A DNA stretch of 64,000 nucleotides from DLKC01 sp002478885 (GCA_046329585.1 JAXLUI010000001.1:1612001-1676000); one strand, 5' to 3'. Counted from the stretch's first letter, positions 35,407-45,595 are shown. Made by a program: numbers and translations. The notes: generated by a model not told the origin, from the letters alone.

Positions 35407-35464
35407 GTACAAGTGTGCGACGCAAGTAAAGCAAAATACAGGTGCTGCAGCCGGGCTAAAAAAT
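35407..35464 (-). repeat. Interspersed repeat, single inverted unit (type A core)
   Basis: GTACAAGTGTGCGACGCAAG at 35407-35426 leads to GCAGCCGGGCTAAAAAATAA. Its CCCGG end lies 12 bp from the stop codon of the large VCBS gene on the minus strand. Confidence 0.85.
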
Positions 35465-35476
35465 AAGCACGCAGTT

Positions 35477-38400
35477 TTACAGGTCTATCTTCCGCTGGTG
35501 GCCACTTGCATCGGTTATGGTAACAGATGCGACATTGGCGTCGGCATCAATAAACCTGGCCGACTGTGAAAGAAAGGAATTTCCATAGTAGCATTCCTGC
35601 TTTTGGATTTTGCCGTTCTTGTATTGTATAGCCGCACTTACATCATTTGGTTGAAGGGGAATGAAATGCAGGTTACATTTGGCTTTGAAAATTTTTAAAG
35701 GTCCCCGGTTTTGCGCAGCGGCAAGCAAACAACTACCCGATTTACTCCTAAGCTTTACAAGCGCTTTGCCATTGCCCGGAATATAAATGCCACTTTGCAA
35801 AATGGTCAATGGCATGAAATTTCCCTTGCCATCGCCTTTCATAAAAAGGCCATTTAAAGCATCGTAGCGGCCGGTGGAAACATCGGTGCCGTAATCGTTT
35901 CCATTGATGACTACATCGAGGTTACCATCGCCATCGAAATCATCGGCCACCATTCCGCACAACATCGAAAACTGGGCTTGCGTGGGCAATGGCTGCAGGC
36001 TGAACTTGCCGTTACCGTCGTTACGGATATAGCATGACTTAAGATTATTGGCACGATAAATAATCGCTCCCTTAAGTTGTTCAGGGGAAAGCACAGAGTC
36101 CATTGTTGACATCGCGTATGTTCTGTAGCTCTGGAATTTTGAACGCATTGCGATCATTTGCTTGATAAGATCATCCCTGCCTTGTGCCGGGAACTCCCTC
36201 TTCGCCTGGTCTTCCATACTCGTAGGGAGGTACAGAGAGGGAATGGCATCGTAGCTGCCGTTGTTATCAAAATCTTTGGCGTATACAGAAACAGGATATT
36301 GATCGCTTGCTTTATAAAAAGAATTTTGCCCAACATTGCCTGCGATGTAATCAATATCACCATCGTTATCAAAATCACCTGGAACGATGCTGTTCCACCA
36401 CCCGGTTTGTGTGCTTATACCTGATGCAGCCGTAACGTTTTTGAATACACCCTTATCATTTTTCAGGAAGGTTACAGGCATCCACTCACCGGCTAGCACA
36501 AGGTCTTGCCAACCGTCATTGTCAAAATCGGTAAACACCGCATCGCAGACCATACCGATATTGGTCAGGTCTTTGGCAACAGTAGACGTAACATCGGTGA
36601 ATTTGATTTTACCGTCTTTGCTGTCATTTCTGAAAATAAAGCTGGATACAGGTTTAGGATAATTCCAGGGATCTACCCGGCCGGCAACAAAAAGGTCGAG
36701 ATCGCCATCTTTATCATAATCAATCGCCCTTACACAAAATTTGCTGGTAAGATTTTTAGGTAATGCGGTCGTATCTGGCTTAAAGTTTCCTTTCCCGTCA
36801 TTTACATAAAACCTGTCCTCGTAACAGGCATTGTTATGATCGTTTATGTAGCCACCGGAAGCAATATAAAGATCGGCGTCGCCGTCATTATCCGCATCAA
36901 ATAAAAGAATGCCAAGGTCCTGTGACTTCTTTTTATCTGTTCCGGTGTCGGCTGTTAGCGCTTTGGATAAAAAAGTGCCGTTTACCTGTTGCAAAAATAC
37001 CTGGGCGCTGTAACCTACCGAACCACCGATGATCATATCATCAAGACCGTTATTATCAATATCACCGGCAGCCAGGGCAGGATCAAATTCAGATAATTTA
37101 TGTGGCAATAATTTTTGGAGGTTGAAATCAACAAAGTCCTTTTCCCGGTGAACAAAATGAATATTTACAGAATCGGAAATCTCCCTGAATAATGTATTTG
37201 TCGCAATAACATCATGCGTAAAAGAAAAGTCAGCTTTTGCGTCAGCGATATTCACTACAAGCAGGGTATCTGCGTTTATGTTTTGAATCCGCTGCATTTT
37301 GCCATTAGGCCATCTTATCACCACTGAGTCGACCTTCGTTGTTTTGCCAAGACCAAACAATGCCCGGCTATCTACCGAAGAAAGGTATCCCCGGTAGGGA
37401 GTGTTTTCCCAGTACTGCATTTTAGTGCTGTCGTAATATACGTTGGCGTAAGCGCCAAGGCCATTGGTGTTTTTGTTATCGCCCACAAAACGGATCTGTA
37501 AAAAATGGCTGCTGTCTGCAAGTTTTTGCCTCGTGTTGTTGTTGTAAACGATCGGTTCGCTGTTGATGTTATTAACTACCACATCAAGATCGCCGTCGTT
37601 GTCAAGATCGGCATACACTGCGCCGTTGGAAAAAGATGGCATATCCATTCCCCAACTTGTTGTTACGTCTGAGAAGGTGAGGTCCGCGTTGTTTTTAAAT
37701 GCATAATTGTGAAGCTTTACTTCGGGGATTTGGCTAAGAATGGTCTTCTTGGTAGCAATATTTGTTGCCTGGTTACGGTATGATATAAAGTCGTGATCGG
37801 TCAGGTCTTTGGGGTACCCGTTTGTAACAATAATATCCCGGTTACCATCATTATCAAAGTCGGTAACAAGCGGTGTCCAGCTCCAATCCGTTTCAGCGAT
37901 GCCGGCGAAAAAGCCGATGTCGCTGAATGCCGGAACGCCAACCGAATCATTTTTACCAACCCTTGGCCCCTGGTTTAACTGCAGGGTGTTTCGGACATAT
38001 TGGTAATTGTAGCCAAAGTGATCGCTATTCTGGTATTTCTGATAACTGATGGAGTTAAGCATCATCTTTTTTCTGAAGTTGTCTTCAGGATCCATGTCAA
38101 GCGCTACCACATCGGCAAGCCCGTCGTTATTTACATCCACAATATCATTGCCCATTGCATTGGCCGACGTATGTTTAAAATAAGTGGAAAGCTCTTCGGA
38201 AAACGTTCCGTCGTGGTTGTTGATCCAGAGCAGGTCATTCGAGATAAAATCATTGGTTACATAAATATCTTTCCAGCCATCACCGTTGATGTCTGTAATG
38301 TTTACAGAATGCCCGTACCCCTCGGTTTGTATACCGGCCTCTTTCGAAACATCGGTATAAAACGGGTGCTTCAGGGAATCACTCCAGTCGTTGCGGTAAA

Positions 38401-39058
38401 GCCTGCCCGTGCTTGGGTTCTCCCCATTCCGGAGTACCGGGTGAAAATTATCAGGAAAAACTGAAGTGTTAACCGCGTTGGTCACAATATATACATCGAG
38501 ATCGCCATCATTATCGTAGTCGAAAAATGCAGCCTGTGTTGACTGGCCCGTATCTGCAAGACCATATTCACCGGCCATTTCTTTAAAACGGGGCAATTTG
38601 TCTTTATCAACCCCCTGGTTAACATACAACAAATTCTTTCGCTGATCACCTGAATGCTTTAGGGTTGCGCTTACATAAATATCCTGCAGGCCATCGGCAT
38701 TAATGTCAACGACCGCCACTCCCCTGCACCATTCGCCGTTGCCACCGGTTCCCGCTTTATCAGTTATATCTTCAAATTTAAAATCGCCTTTATTCAAATA
38801 GAGTTTGTTACTAACCAGGTTGCCGGCGAAATAAAGATCCTGGAGACCGTCGTTATTAAAATCTCCAACGCCAACGCCACCGCCATTATAAATGTTGGTG
38901 ATATCAATCGGGTTAATAGAATCATTTTCCACAATGCTGTTGGAAAAATGAATACCCGTTTCGTCAGGGCCAAGCGCCGTAAATAGGGTGTCTTTACTAT
39001 TGCAGGAGGCAAACAGTAAAAGCAAACCCAAACACCTTAATAAATTAATACATCTCAT
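35477..39058 (-). CDS. Giant VCBS/FG-GAP lipoprotein with ASPIC/UnbV domain
   Basis: A 1193-residue lipoprotein (LLFASC, Cys19). It contains two FG-GAP/VCBS propeller regions with many calcium-binding loops, such as DFNNDGLQD, DINADGLQD, DYDNDGDLD and DFDGDGNLD. An ASPIC/UnbV domain lies in the middle (VDSVVIRWPNGKMQRIQ), the same architecture as CRTAC1-like proteins. In Bacteroidota such proteins are often encoded near SusC/SusD genes and are thought to bind glycans or proteins at the cell surface; the ligand here is unknown. The start at ATG 39058 opens the lipoprotein signal peptide; a 98-residue longer frame upstream crosses repeat sequence. A terminator and a repeat separate it from susD. 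Confidence 0.9.
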   Translation of the reverse strand: MRCINLLRCLGLLLLFASCNSKDTLFTALGPDETGIHFSNSIVENDSINPIDITNIYNGGGVGVGDFNNDGLQDLYFAGNLVSNKLYLNKGDFKFEDITDKAGTGGNGEWCRGVAVVDINADGLQDIYVSATLKHSGDQRKNLLYVNQGVDKDKLPRFKEMAGEYGLADTGQSTQAAFFDYDNDGDLDVYIVTNAVNTSVFPDNFHPVLRNGENPSTGRLYRNDWSDSLKHPFYTDVSKEAGIQTEGYGHSVNITDINGDGWKDIYVTNDFISNDLLWINNHDGTFSEELSTYFKHTSANAMGNDIVDVNNDGLADVVALDMDPEDNFRKKMMLNSISYQKYQNSDHFGYNYQYVRNTLQLNQGPRVGKNDSVGVPAFSDIGFFAGIAETDWSWTPLVTDFDNDGNRDIIVTNGYPKDLTDHDFISYRNQATNIATKKTILSQIPEVKLHNYAFKNNADLTFSDVTTSWGMDMPSFSNGAVYADLDNDGDLDVVVNNINSEPIVYNNNTRQKLADSSHFLQIRFVGDNKNTNGLGAYANVYYDSTKMQYWENTPYRGYLSSVDSRALFGLGKTTKVDSVVIRWPNGKMQRIQNINADTLLVVNIADAKADFSFTHDVIATNTLFREISDSVNIHFVHREKDFVDFNLQKLLPHKLSEFDPALAAGDIDNNGLDDMIIGGSVGYSAQVFLQQVNGTFLSKALTADTGTDKKKSQDLGILLFDADNDGDADLYIASGGYINDHNNACYEDRFYVNDGKGNFKPDTTALPKNLTSKFCVRAIDYDKDGDLDLFVAGRVDPWNYPKPVSSFIFRNDSKDGKIKFTDVTSTVAKDLTNIGMVCDAVFTDFDNDGWQDLVLAGEWMPVTFLKNDKGVFKNVTAASGISTQTGWWNSIVPGDFDNDGDIDYIAGNVGQNSFYKASDQYPVSVYAKDFDNNGSYDAIPSLYLPTSMEDQAKREFPAQGRDDLIKQMIAMRSKFQSYRTYAMSTMDSVLSPEQLKGAIIYRANNLKSCYIRNDGNGKFSLQPLPTQAQFSMLCGMVADDFDGDGNLDVVINGNDYGTDVSTGRYDALNGLFMKGDGKGNFMPLTILQSGIYIPGNGKALVKLRSKSGSCLLAAAQNRGPLKIFKAKCNLHFIPLQPNDVSAAIQYKNGKIQKQECYYGNSFLSQSARFIDADANVASVTITDASGHQRKIDL

Positions 39059-39135
39059 GCTACACTCACTTAAAAGCATCATTAACGATGCGCGGATAAT
39101 CAATATTTTTTTGGAGCCATCTTCGGTCCGTTCTT

Positions 39136-39348
39136 CGGCTTTACTGGCACCACTGTGCCGGCTTATCTGGCATCGTACAATTGTGCAGCATACACGAAGC
39201 GGCAGTAAATCATTTTTTGGAGCAGGGCGTTTCGTGAAATTACGGCATAAAACGATGCAGGTACACATGCCCGGTTGATATGCTGCAGATGAAAGGATTG
39301 CGACGCAACGAAGCTGAGCGGTGTATCTGCTGCCGGTACTGTAAAAAA
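39136..39348. repeat. Interspersed repeat, paired element (type C left arm, type A right arm)
   Basis: The left arm at 39136-39185 has the type C core (CTGTGCCGGCTTATCTGGCA). The right arm at 39285-39348 is an inverted type A unit (GATTGCGACGCAACGAAGCT) that ends TGCCGGTACTGTAAAAAAAC. The element fills most of the 374-bp gap between susD and the VCBS gene. The remaining part holds a terminator. Confidence 0.75.
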
Positions 39349-39368
39349 ACAAGTATTACCAATAGTAT

Positions 39369-39406
39369 CAAAAAAAGAGGCAGAGCTATTAACTCTACCT
39401 CTTTTG
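39369..39406 (-). terminator. Intrinsic terminator after the susD gene
   Basis: On the minus strand, AAAAGAGGTAGAG pairs with CTCTGCCTCTTTT (plus coordinates 93-105 and 73-85 of block 39300), with one G-U pair, and is followed by a T-run. It lies 27 bp after the susD stop codon, so the VCBS gene probably has its own promoter or depends on read-through. Confidence 0.8.
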
Positions 39407-39432
39407 CTTATCTAAATCAATTTTAATAAGGA

Positions 39433-41199
39433 TTAATAGCCAGGATTCTGAACAAGGCGTGTTGTACCGTCAGAATTCAGGTTATCGATCTCACCCTGTG
39501 GAATAGGGAAGTACTCGTTCTTACCTGCAGTCCAGTGTGCATTAGCTTTTAACGGCATAATAGTTCTGTACCTGTCGTAGTAAGCATTCAATACAGTACC
39601 TGCTGTCCCGTATCTTACGAGGTCGAAGAAACGATGGCCTTCCATTGCGAGTTCAAGCCTTCTTTCGAACTGAACAGCTTTAACTGCGTAGTCCTTTGAA
39701 GGGAATGAAGTGTAACGGGCAATAACATATTTGTCAGCAAGCGTTTCGCCGCCGGCCCAAACTGCATTTGGCGCGTCGTAAGTACCGTCTTTGTAAACCC
39801 ATGCTTCTTTGTGATCAACCATTCTTCCGCGAACCTGGTTTACATAATCCAGTGCTCCGGAAAGATCATTTGCATCAGCGGCACATTCAGCAGCCCAAAG
39901 CAATACATCTGAAAAACGGATGATATTTACGTTGTTGGCAACAAGTTCTGTTGGCCCCCAATAAGCGCTACCTACGTCAGTATAGTTCTTTTGTGAAGCA
40001 GCATATACATTCTTGATAGGGCTAAAGTGACCATCAGCTCCCGGGTTCCTGATCCACGCATCACCAGGATGGTTACCCCAATCAAGATAAGGTATACCTT
40101 TTCTGCCCATGGTCCAGTCGATCCTTGGATCGAGATTGCCGGTGTATGGAGTTGTTGGATCACTTACGTGATTGCCGGTATACCATGTGTCGAGTAATGG
40201 AAGACCATTTGCATCTGTTTTGAAAGCATCAGCAAGGTCTTGTGATGGGTTGTAGAAACCGCAGCAGGCACCAGGACCACCAGTATAAGGGAAGTTCAAA
40301 ATGTCGCCGTAGTTACCGTTAGGATCGCCACCCCAGTCAACTGAAGACCCGTCCTGTACAGAAGTTTGAGCTGCAAATACAGATTCAGCGCTGTTCTTCT
40401 GGGCTGGATTAAAGTTGGAGTAATAGTGAGGCATTAACGCATACTTTTCACCTTTTGAAGTTTTACCACTTGCGATGATTTCTTTCAACAGCGTGTATGC
40501 ATCAGAATATTTGTGCTCAAACATGTAGCATTTAGCCAACAACGATTTCGCAGCCCATTTATTTACCCGGCCTACCTGGCTCCAGGTTTCTGGTAACCCT
40601 GCGATTGCATCATTCAGGTCAGCTTCAATATTTGGCCATACATCCACAGTATTCGTTGTGTTGTCTACTGTAAGATTTTCATCCGCATAAGGAATGTTGC
40701 CAAAGATTTTCTTCAGCTCAAAATGATAGAATGCTCTCAGGAATTTGGCCTGTGCGATGATGGTTGTTTGTTCATCGGCAGGAATATCTGTTGCCAAAGG
40801 CAAAGTCTTTAACACGTCATTACAACGCTGTGCGCCGGAGTAGCAAAGTTTCCATTTTTGTGGAATAGCTCCGTTCGTAGGTGTAATTGACCAATCTTCC
40901 ATTGGCGCAGCATCAGCCACGTCGGAAGGGTCAGAGCCTTTGTTGGCATCATCACCTGAAACACCACCAAATATCCAGTTGGAAGCGCCGGAAGCGAAAC
41001 CGTCACCGGAAGCACCTTCACCGTCAACAAGCGAATAAGCGCCAATCAATATACCTTGAACACCCTGTTCGGTTGCAACAATCTCTGGATTTAATGTTCC
41101 CAAAGGTGGCTTGTTCAGAAAATCTTTGTTACAGGCCGCAAGTACCACAATAGCTGATAGGCCTGTTGGAATTAAAAATTTATATTTTATCTTTCTCAT
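39433..41199 (-). CDS. RagB/SusD-family nutrient-binding outer-membrane lipoprotein
   Basis: A 588-residue lipoprotein (LAAC, Cys23) of the SusD family. It opens CNKDFLNKPPLGTLNPEIV, has TPR-like helices in the first half (for example AKFLRAFYHFELKKIFGNIPY), and ends with the family's tail segment (ERRLELAMEGHRFFDLVRYG and YFPIPQGEIDNL). SusD proteins form the lid of a SusC channel and capture oligosaccharides or peptides at the cell surface. The ligand cannot be predicted. The gene lies 21 bp after the SusC gene and is clearly in the same operon. Confidence 0.95.
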   Translation of the reverse strand: MRKIKYKFLIPTGLSAIVVLAACNKDFLNKPPLGTLNPEIVATEQGVQGILIGAYSLVDGEGASGDGFASGASNWIFGGVSGDDANKGSDPSDVADAAPMEDWSITPTNGAIPQKWKLCYSGAQRCNDVLKTLPLATDIPADEQTTIIAQAKFLRAFYHFELKKIFGNIPYADENLTVDNTTNTVDVWPNIEADLNDAIAGLPETWSQVGRVNKWAAKSLLAKCYMFEHKYSDAYTLLKEIIASGKTSKGEKYALMPHYYSNFNPAQKNSAESVFAAQTSVQDGSSVDWGGDPNGNYGDILNFPYTGGPGACCGFYNPSQDLADAFKTDANGLPLLDTWYTGNHVSDPTTPYTGNLDPRIDWTMGRKGIPYLDWGNHPGDAWIRNPGADGHFSPIKNVYAASQKNYTDVGSAYWGPTELVANNVNIIRFSDVLLWAAECAADANDLSGALDYVNQVRGRMVDHKEAWVYKDGTYDAPNAVWAGGETLADKYVIARYTSFPSKDYAVKAVQFERRLELAMEGHRFFDLVRYGTAGTVLNAYYDRYRTIMPLKANAHWTAGKNEYFPIPQGEIDNLNSDGTTRLVQNPGY

Positions 41200-41220
41200 A
41201 TAGTCTGAATAAGTTATGAA

Positions 41221-44200
41221 TTAAAAATTAAGGTTCACACCGAAGAGGTAAGATGGAGTATGAGGATAGTTACCCTGGTCTATACCGAAGTTAGTCGCAC
41301 TGGCGCTTCTTGGATCAGTTGACTGCAATTCAGGATCAAGACCTTGGTATTTGGTTATCGTGAACAAATTTGCTCCCTGGGCGTAGATGCGTAAATGTTC
41401 AATGCCGAATCTTGAAAGGAAGCTGGAAGATACGTTATAACCAATCTGCATTTGCTTGCAACGGAAGTAAGAACCTTTGCTAATGAAATAGCTGTTCGTA
41501 GCCTGGTCAGAACTAAAGCTACCGGTATTCATCACAGCAGGAATAGTGGAACTTGATCTTTCAGGTGTCCAGGAATTAACTGCAACTTCTCTCCTGATAC
41601 CTCCTTTAAAGAAGTCAGGGAAATCAGTGTAGTACAATGTCTGGTTGTAGATATCATTGCCTTTAGATCCAAAGAAGAAAGCAGAAAAATCAACAGCCTT
41701 GTAGCTAAGTGAAAGGTTCAGGCCATAAGTGAAATCAGGGTGCGGAGTTCCAAGAAAAGTCCTGTCATTCGCATCGATTTTACCATTGTTGTCTACGTCC
41801 TTGTATTTAAACAACCCAGCTTTTGCACCATTTTGCGTTGGAGACTTGGCAACATCATCAGCACTCTGGAACAGGCCTATAACTTCATATCCGAAGAATG
41901 CACCCAGTGGATGTCCTTCCTGGTTACGCTGTATAGTTACGTTCCTGATGCCCGGGCCATCAAAGTAGCCGGAACCTGGAATGTCAACGATTTGGTTATT
42001 GTAAGAAGTGAAAATACCTGTTACATCCAACTTGAGGTCTTTTGTGATGTTGGCATGGTAAGTTGCACTCAGGTCAAGTCCGGTATTTTGGTTATCAGCG
42101 ATGTTAACCTGCGGAAGATTTGCATCACCGGTGTACAGGGAAGCCCATTGAGGACCTTGCGCACCGTATAACAATCCGCTAACTTTCTTTTTGTACCACT
42201 CAATGGTGAAATCAACCTTGTTCTTAAGAATAGAGGCGTCAATACCGAAGTTGGTAATAACGTCACCTTCCCATGTTGTACTTGGGTTACCCACATTGCT
42301 TCTGAAGAAACCTGCATATGGGCTGAAACTTGAACCGGAAATATCATAAGCTGAACGACCCAATCTTGTGCTGTAAAGGTTGTACGGGTTTGTTGCAGGA
42401 ACGTTACCTGCAGTTCCCAGTTTACCCCAGCTGGCACGCAATTTTAAATCGTTGATGAAACTTACACCTTTCATGAAGTTTTCCTGTGAAATTCTCCATG
42501 CACCTGAAACAGATGGGAAGTAACCGTACCTTACATCTTCAGCAAATACGGAAGATCCATCTCTGCGGATACTTGCATTAAGGAGGTACTTGCCGGCATA
42601 ACCGTATTCAAGTTTGGCAAACTGTGACCACAGCGCACTTTGGTAAGCGCCACCGTCGTTGGACTGGGTGCCTGTTCCTGCGCCAAGTATCCAATAGTCA
42701 GGGTTTTCAGAAAAATAACTACTTCTTGTACCGGTAACATTTCTGCCGTAGTAGTTAACAGCCTCTGTACCTACAAGCACTCTTACATTATGCTCGCCAA
42801 AAGTATTGTTGTAAGTCAAAGTATTGTTCCAGGTCCACTGAGAGTTATAATTTGATTGCTCAGTGAAAGAATTAGAACCAGTGTTTCCTTCGGCATTTTC
42901 ATACCCAACAAAGTTGAAATTAAATCCATAGTTGTTGTCAACGATACCGCCGAAACTGGTACGGGCTGTGAAATGTTTCAGGAAATCAACTTCAGCAAAC
43001 ACATTACCTGCGATATCCCATTTGTTTGCTTTGTTATCCTTGCTTCTGTAAATATTTGCGTAAGGGTTTTGAGCGTTACCCAAATCCTGTGATTTGGTAC
43101 CTGCAAAATTTCCGGCAATATCATAAATTGGGATGATAGCATCCTCTCTGAATGCCACGCTGAAGGGGCTACCTTCACCCTGATTACCATATTGCGGGTT
43201 TTGCTGATAAAATACATAAGCATTCTCACCAATCCTGATATTGTTGTTCTTGCCAACATTAAATATCGTATTTGCCCTTACAGAATACCTCTTGTTATAC
43301 TGGAATTTGGCAATACCCTGTTGGTTCAGGTAACCAAAAGAGAAGAAATACGAACTTTTATCTGAACCAGAGCTTACAGAGATGTTGTGCTGCTGTACCG
43401 GTGCATTCCTGGTAATTTCTTTATACCAGTCTGTACCTTCTTTATTAGCGCGGGTAATTTGATTAGAGTTGATATTGTAGGTAGCAGGATCTGTATTAGG
43501 ATCTCCTTCAAAAGCACCTGTTGGTGTAATATAGTCAGGAATTACAGGAGTAACACCGGTACCATATTGTTTGCTACCCCAACCTTCGTCGCCAGGCTGC
43601 AAACCAGAATTGATACGCTGCTGCCAGATAGAATTGGCTTCTTCCTGCGTATTTGCCATATCAAAACCGGGACCACGTGTGGTTACACCATAATAACCAT
43701 CATAACTAACTTTTGCTTTACCGGCTTTACCTTTTTTAGTGGTAACGATGATAACGCCGTTGGCACCCGCAACACCATAAATAGCGGCAGATGCATCTTT
43801 CAATACCTGGATGGATTCAACATCAGAAACGTTGATATTGTGGAGTTCACCTCTCACACCATCAACGATTACCAGTGGCTGGTTATTACCAAACGTAGTA
43901 ATACCCCTGATCCTGATATCACTAGCAGCACCTGGCTGTCCTGAACTTACTACGTTCAGACCTGAAGCACGGCCTTGAAGAGCCTCTTCACCGGTACCGG
44001 CTGGCATTTGTTTTAACTCTTTTACATTAACAACGGAAACCGCACCAGTAATCTCTTTCTTTTTCTGGGCAGTGTAACCGGTTACAACGATCTCATTCAG
44101 ATCTGAAACTTTTTCTTTAAGAACAACTGAAAACGTCTTGGAAGAACCAATGTTTATTTCAGTCTCTTCAAATCCAACAGAACTAATAACAAGCGTGTTT

Positions 44201-44421
44201 TTGCCTGCTGGAACTGTAATAGCAAAATCTCCCGTAGCAGAAGAAGTAGTTGCAACATTTGTACCTTTTACGGTAATTGTTGCAAAAGCCACGGGCTGTT
44301 TGTCTTTAGCACTCGTTACATTACCAGTGATTTTATTCTGTGCAAACACAGAACCGGCAAGAAACATCAGAAGAAATACCGCGCACAGACGCGCGGCTAA
44401 GCAATCGATTTTTAGTCTCAT
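41221..44421 (-). CDS. SusC/RagA-type TonB-linked outer-membrane transporter
   Basis: A 1066-residue outer-membrane transporter. A signal peptide (about residues 1-27) is followed by a carboxypeptidase-D-regulatory-like domain (KITGNVTSAKDKQPVAFATI), a TonB box region (SDLNEIVVTGYTAQKKKEI), and the plug with the SusC hallmark AIYGVAGANGVIIVTTKKGK. The rest is a large beta-barrel ending in aromatic SYLFGVNLNF. With SusD it imports a large ligand by TonB energy. Length is at the upper end of the usual 950-1100. No glycoside hydrolase, sulfatase or anti-sigma/ECF pair is adjacent, so it is not an ordinary polysaccharide-utilisation locus. Confidence 0.95.
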   Translation of the reverse strand: MRLKIDCLAARLCAVFLLMFLAGSVFAQNKITGNVTSAKDKQPVAFATITVKGTNVATTSSATGDFAITVPAGKNTLVISSVGFEETEINIGSSKTFSVVLKEKVSDLNEIVVTGYTAQKKKEITGAVSVVNVKELKQMPAGTGEEALQGRASGLNVVSSGQPGAASDIRIRGITTFGNNQPLVIVDGVRGELHNINVSDVESIQVLKDASAAIYGVAGANGVIIVTTKKGKAGKAKVSYDGYYGVTTRGPGFDMANTQEEANSIWQQRINSGLQPGDEGWGSKQYGTGVTPVIPDYITPTGAFEGDPNTDPATYNINSNQITRANKEGTDWYKEITRNAPVQQHNISVSSGSDKSSYFFSFGYLNQQGIAKFQYNKRYSVRANTIFNVGKNNNIRIGENAYVFYQQNPQYGNQGEGSPFSVAFREDAIIPIYDIAGNFAGTKSQDLGNAQNPYANIYRSKDNKANKWDIAGNVFAEVDFLKHFTARTSFGGIVDNNYGFNFNFVGYENAEGNTGSNSFTEQSNYNSQWTWNNTLTYNNTFGEHNVRVLVGTEAVNYYGRNVTGTRSSYFSENPDYWILGAGTGTQSNDGGAYQSALWSQFAKLEYGYAGKYLLNASIRRDGSSVFAEDVRYGYFPSVSGAWRISQENFMKGVSFINDLKLRASWGKLGTAGNVPATNPYNLYSTRLGRSAYDISGSSFSPYAGFFRSNVGNPSTTWEGDVITNFGIDASILKNKVDFTIEWYKKKVSGLLYGAQGPQWASLYTGDANLPQVNIADNQNTGLDLSATYHANITKDLKLDVTGIFTSYNNQIVDIPGSGYFDGPGIRNVTIQRNQEGHPLGAFFGYEVIGLFQSADDVAKSPTQNGAKAGLFKYKDVDNNGKIDANDRTFLGTPHPDFTYGLNLSLSYKAVDFSAFFFGSKGNDIYNQTLYYTDFPDFFKGGIRREVAVNSWTPERSSSTIPAVMNTGSFSSDQATNSYFISKGSYFRCKQMQIGYNVSSSFLSRFGIEHLRIYAQGANLFTITKYQGLDPELQSTDPRSASATNFGIDQGNYPHTPSYLFGVNLNF

Positions 44422-44577
44422 AAGCTGGTGAGTTATGGTTGTTTGAAAATTGGGACGGCTAAAATTAGGGAATTAATTTTTTGATAACAGAAAAAAAAGT
44501 GAAAAAAATTTTTAATGTGTTAAGCATACACATTGCTCTATGCGTTTTACTGACACAATGAAACCAAATTTTATCAA

Positions 44578-45492
44578 TTAAATATTGTAAGAGGATAAAA
44601 AAACATCACGCATTTCAGGTGCTGCGTTTGAACCAATCCAGAAAATTTCTTTTTCCTTTCTAAACCACGTCATCTGGCGCTTTGCATAAAGACGGGTGTT
44701 TCGCTTTATTAGCTCAATCGCAGTTTCCAGGCTAAGCTCCCCGTCAAAATATTTGAATACTTCGCTATACCCCACCGTTTGTAGTGCATTAAGCTGTTTG
44801 TAAGGAATCATTGCCTCCACATCTGCCAGCAGCCCATGCCTCACCATAGCATCTACCCGCGCATTAATATTATGCTGTAATGCTTCCTTTGAAATGCCAA
44901 TCCCAACTTTCATAATGTTGAATGGTCGTTGTTTTTTTGCACTCGTGCGAAATTCGGTTACCGACTTCCCTGTACTCATATAAACCTCAAGCGCCCTTAT
45001 AAGCCTTTGCGGATTCTGTTGCTCTGCTCTTAGCCAAAACGCGGGATCAATAGATTTAACCTGGTTTTGCAGCCAGCTTATGCCATATTTTAAATAATTA
45101 TTCTGTATGTTTTCCCTTGTGCCGGGTTCAATCTCGGGAATGGCGTCGAGCCCCTCGCAGAATGCCTTTATATATAAACCGGTGCCGCCAGCCATTACAG
45201 CCACATCGTTATGGGCAAAAATGGCATCGGCGGCATGCAAAGCATAAGCCTCAAATGTTTGTGCGGTTACCGTATCGTGAATGGAGTGGGAATTGATAAA
45301 ATAGTGCTTTACCTCCTGGAGTTCTGCTGCAGTTGGCTTTGCTACGCCAACGCCAAGTTCCTTAAAACATTGCCGGGAGTCGGCCGATATAATGGAGGTA
45401 TTAAAGTGTTTTGCAAGCGCTATTGCAAACGCGGTCTTGCCGCTTGCGGTGGGCCCGGCTACAACAATTACTGTTTTTGCTTTGTTATCCAT
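44578..45492 (-). CDS. miaA: tRNA dimethylallyltransferase
   Basis: MiaA adds a dimethylallyl group to N6 of A37 in tRNAs reading codons that start with U. The 304-residue protein has the P-loop GPTASGKT at 13-20, the tRNA and substrate motif SADSRQ at 36-41, AGGTGLYIKAF at 101-111, and the C-terminal KRNTRLYAKRQMTWFR, all hallmark segments. It ends 157 bp from the SusC start, on the same strand and upstream of it; co-transcription is unlikely given the distance. Confidence 0.95.
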   Translation of the reverse strand: MDNKAKTVIVVAGPTASGKTAFAIALAKHFNTSIISADSRQCFKELGVGVAKPTAAELQEVKHYFINSHSIHDTVTAQTFEAYALHAADAIFAHNDVAVMAGGTGLYIKAFCEGLDAIPEIEPGTRENIQNNYLKYGISWLQNQVKSIDPAFWLRAEQQNPQRLIRALEVYMSTGKSVTEFRTSAKKQRPFNIMKVGIGISKEALQHNINARVDAMVRHGLLADVEAMIPYKQLNALQTVGYSEVFKYFDGELSLETAIELIKRNTRLYAKRQMTWFRKEKEIFWIGSNAAPEMRDVFLSSYNI

Positions 45493-45595
45493 ATGAATAG
45501 TTGTAAAGACTATTTACACAGGTCTGTATTTCATATCTTTTAAATCACTGGTAAAATAGATTAGCACTTATACATTGCCGGGCAATGCTGTTAAA

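Noticed and set aside
35477..39352. 1291-codon version of the VCBS lipoprotein gene
   Set aside because: The first 98 codons cross a repeat element and precede a clean lipoprotein signal peptide at 39058.
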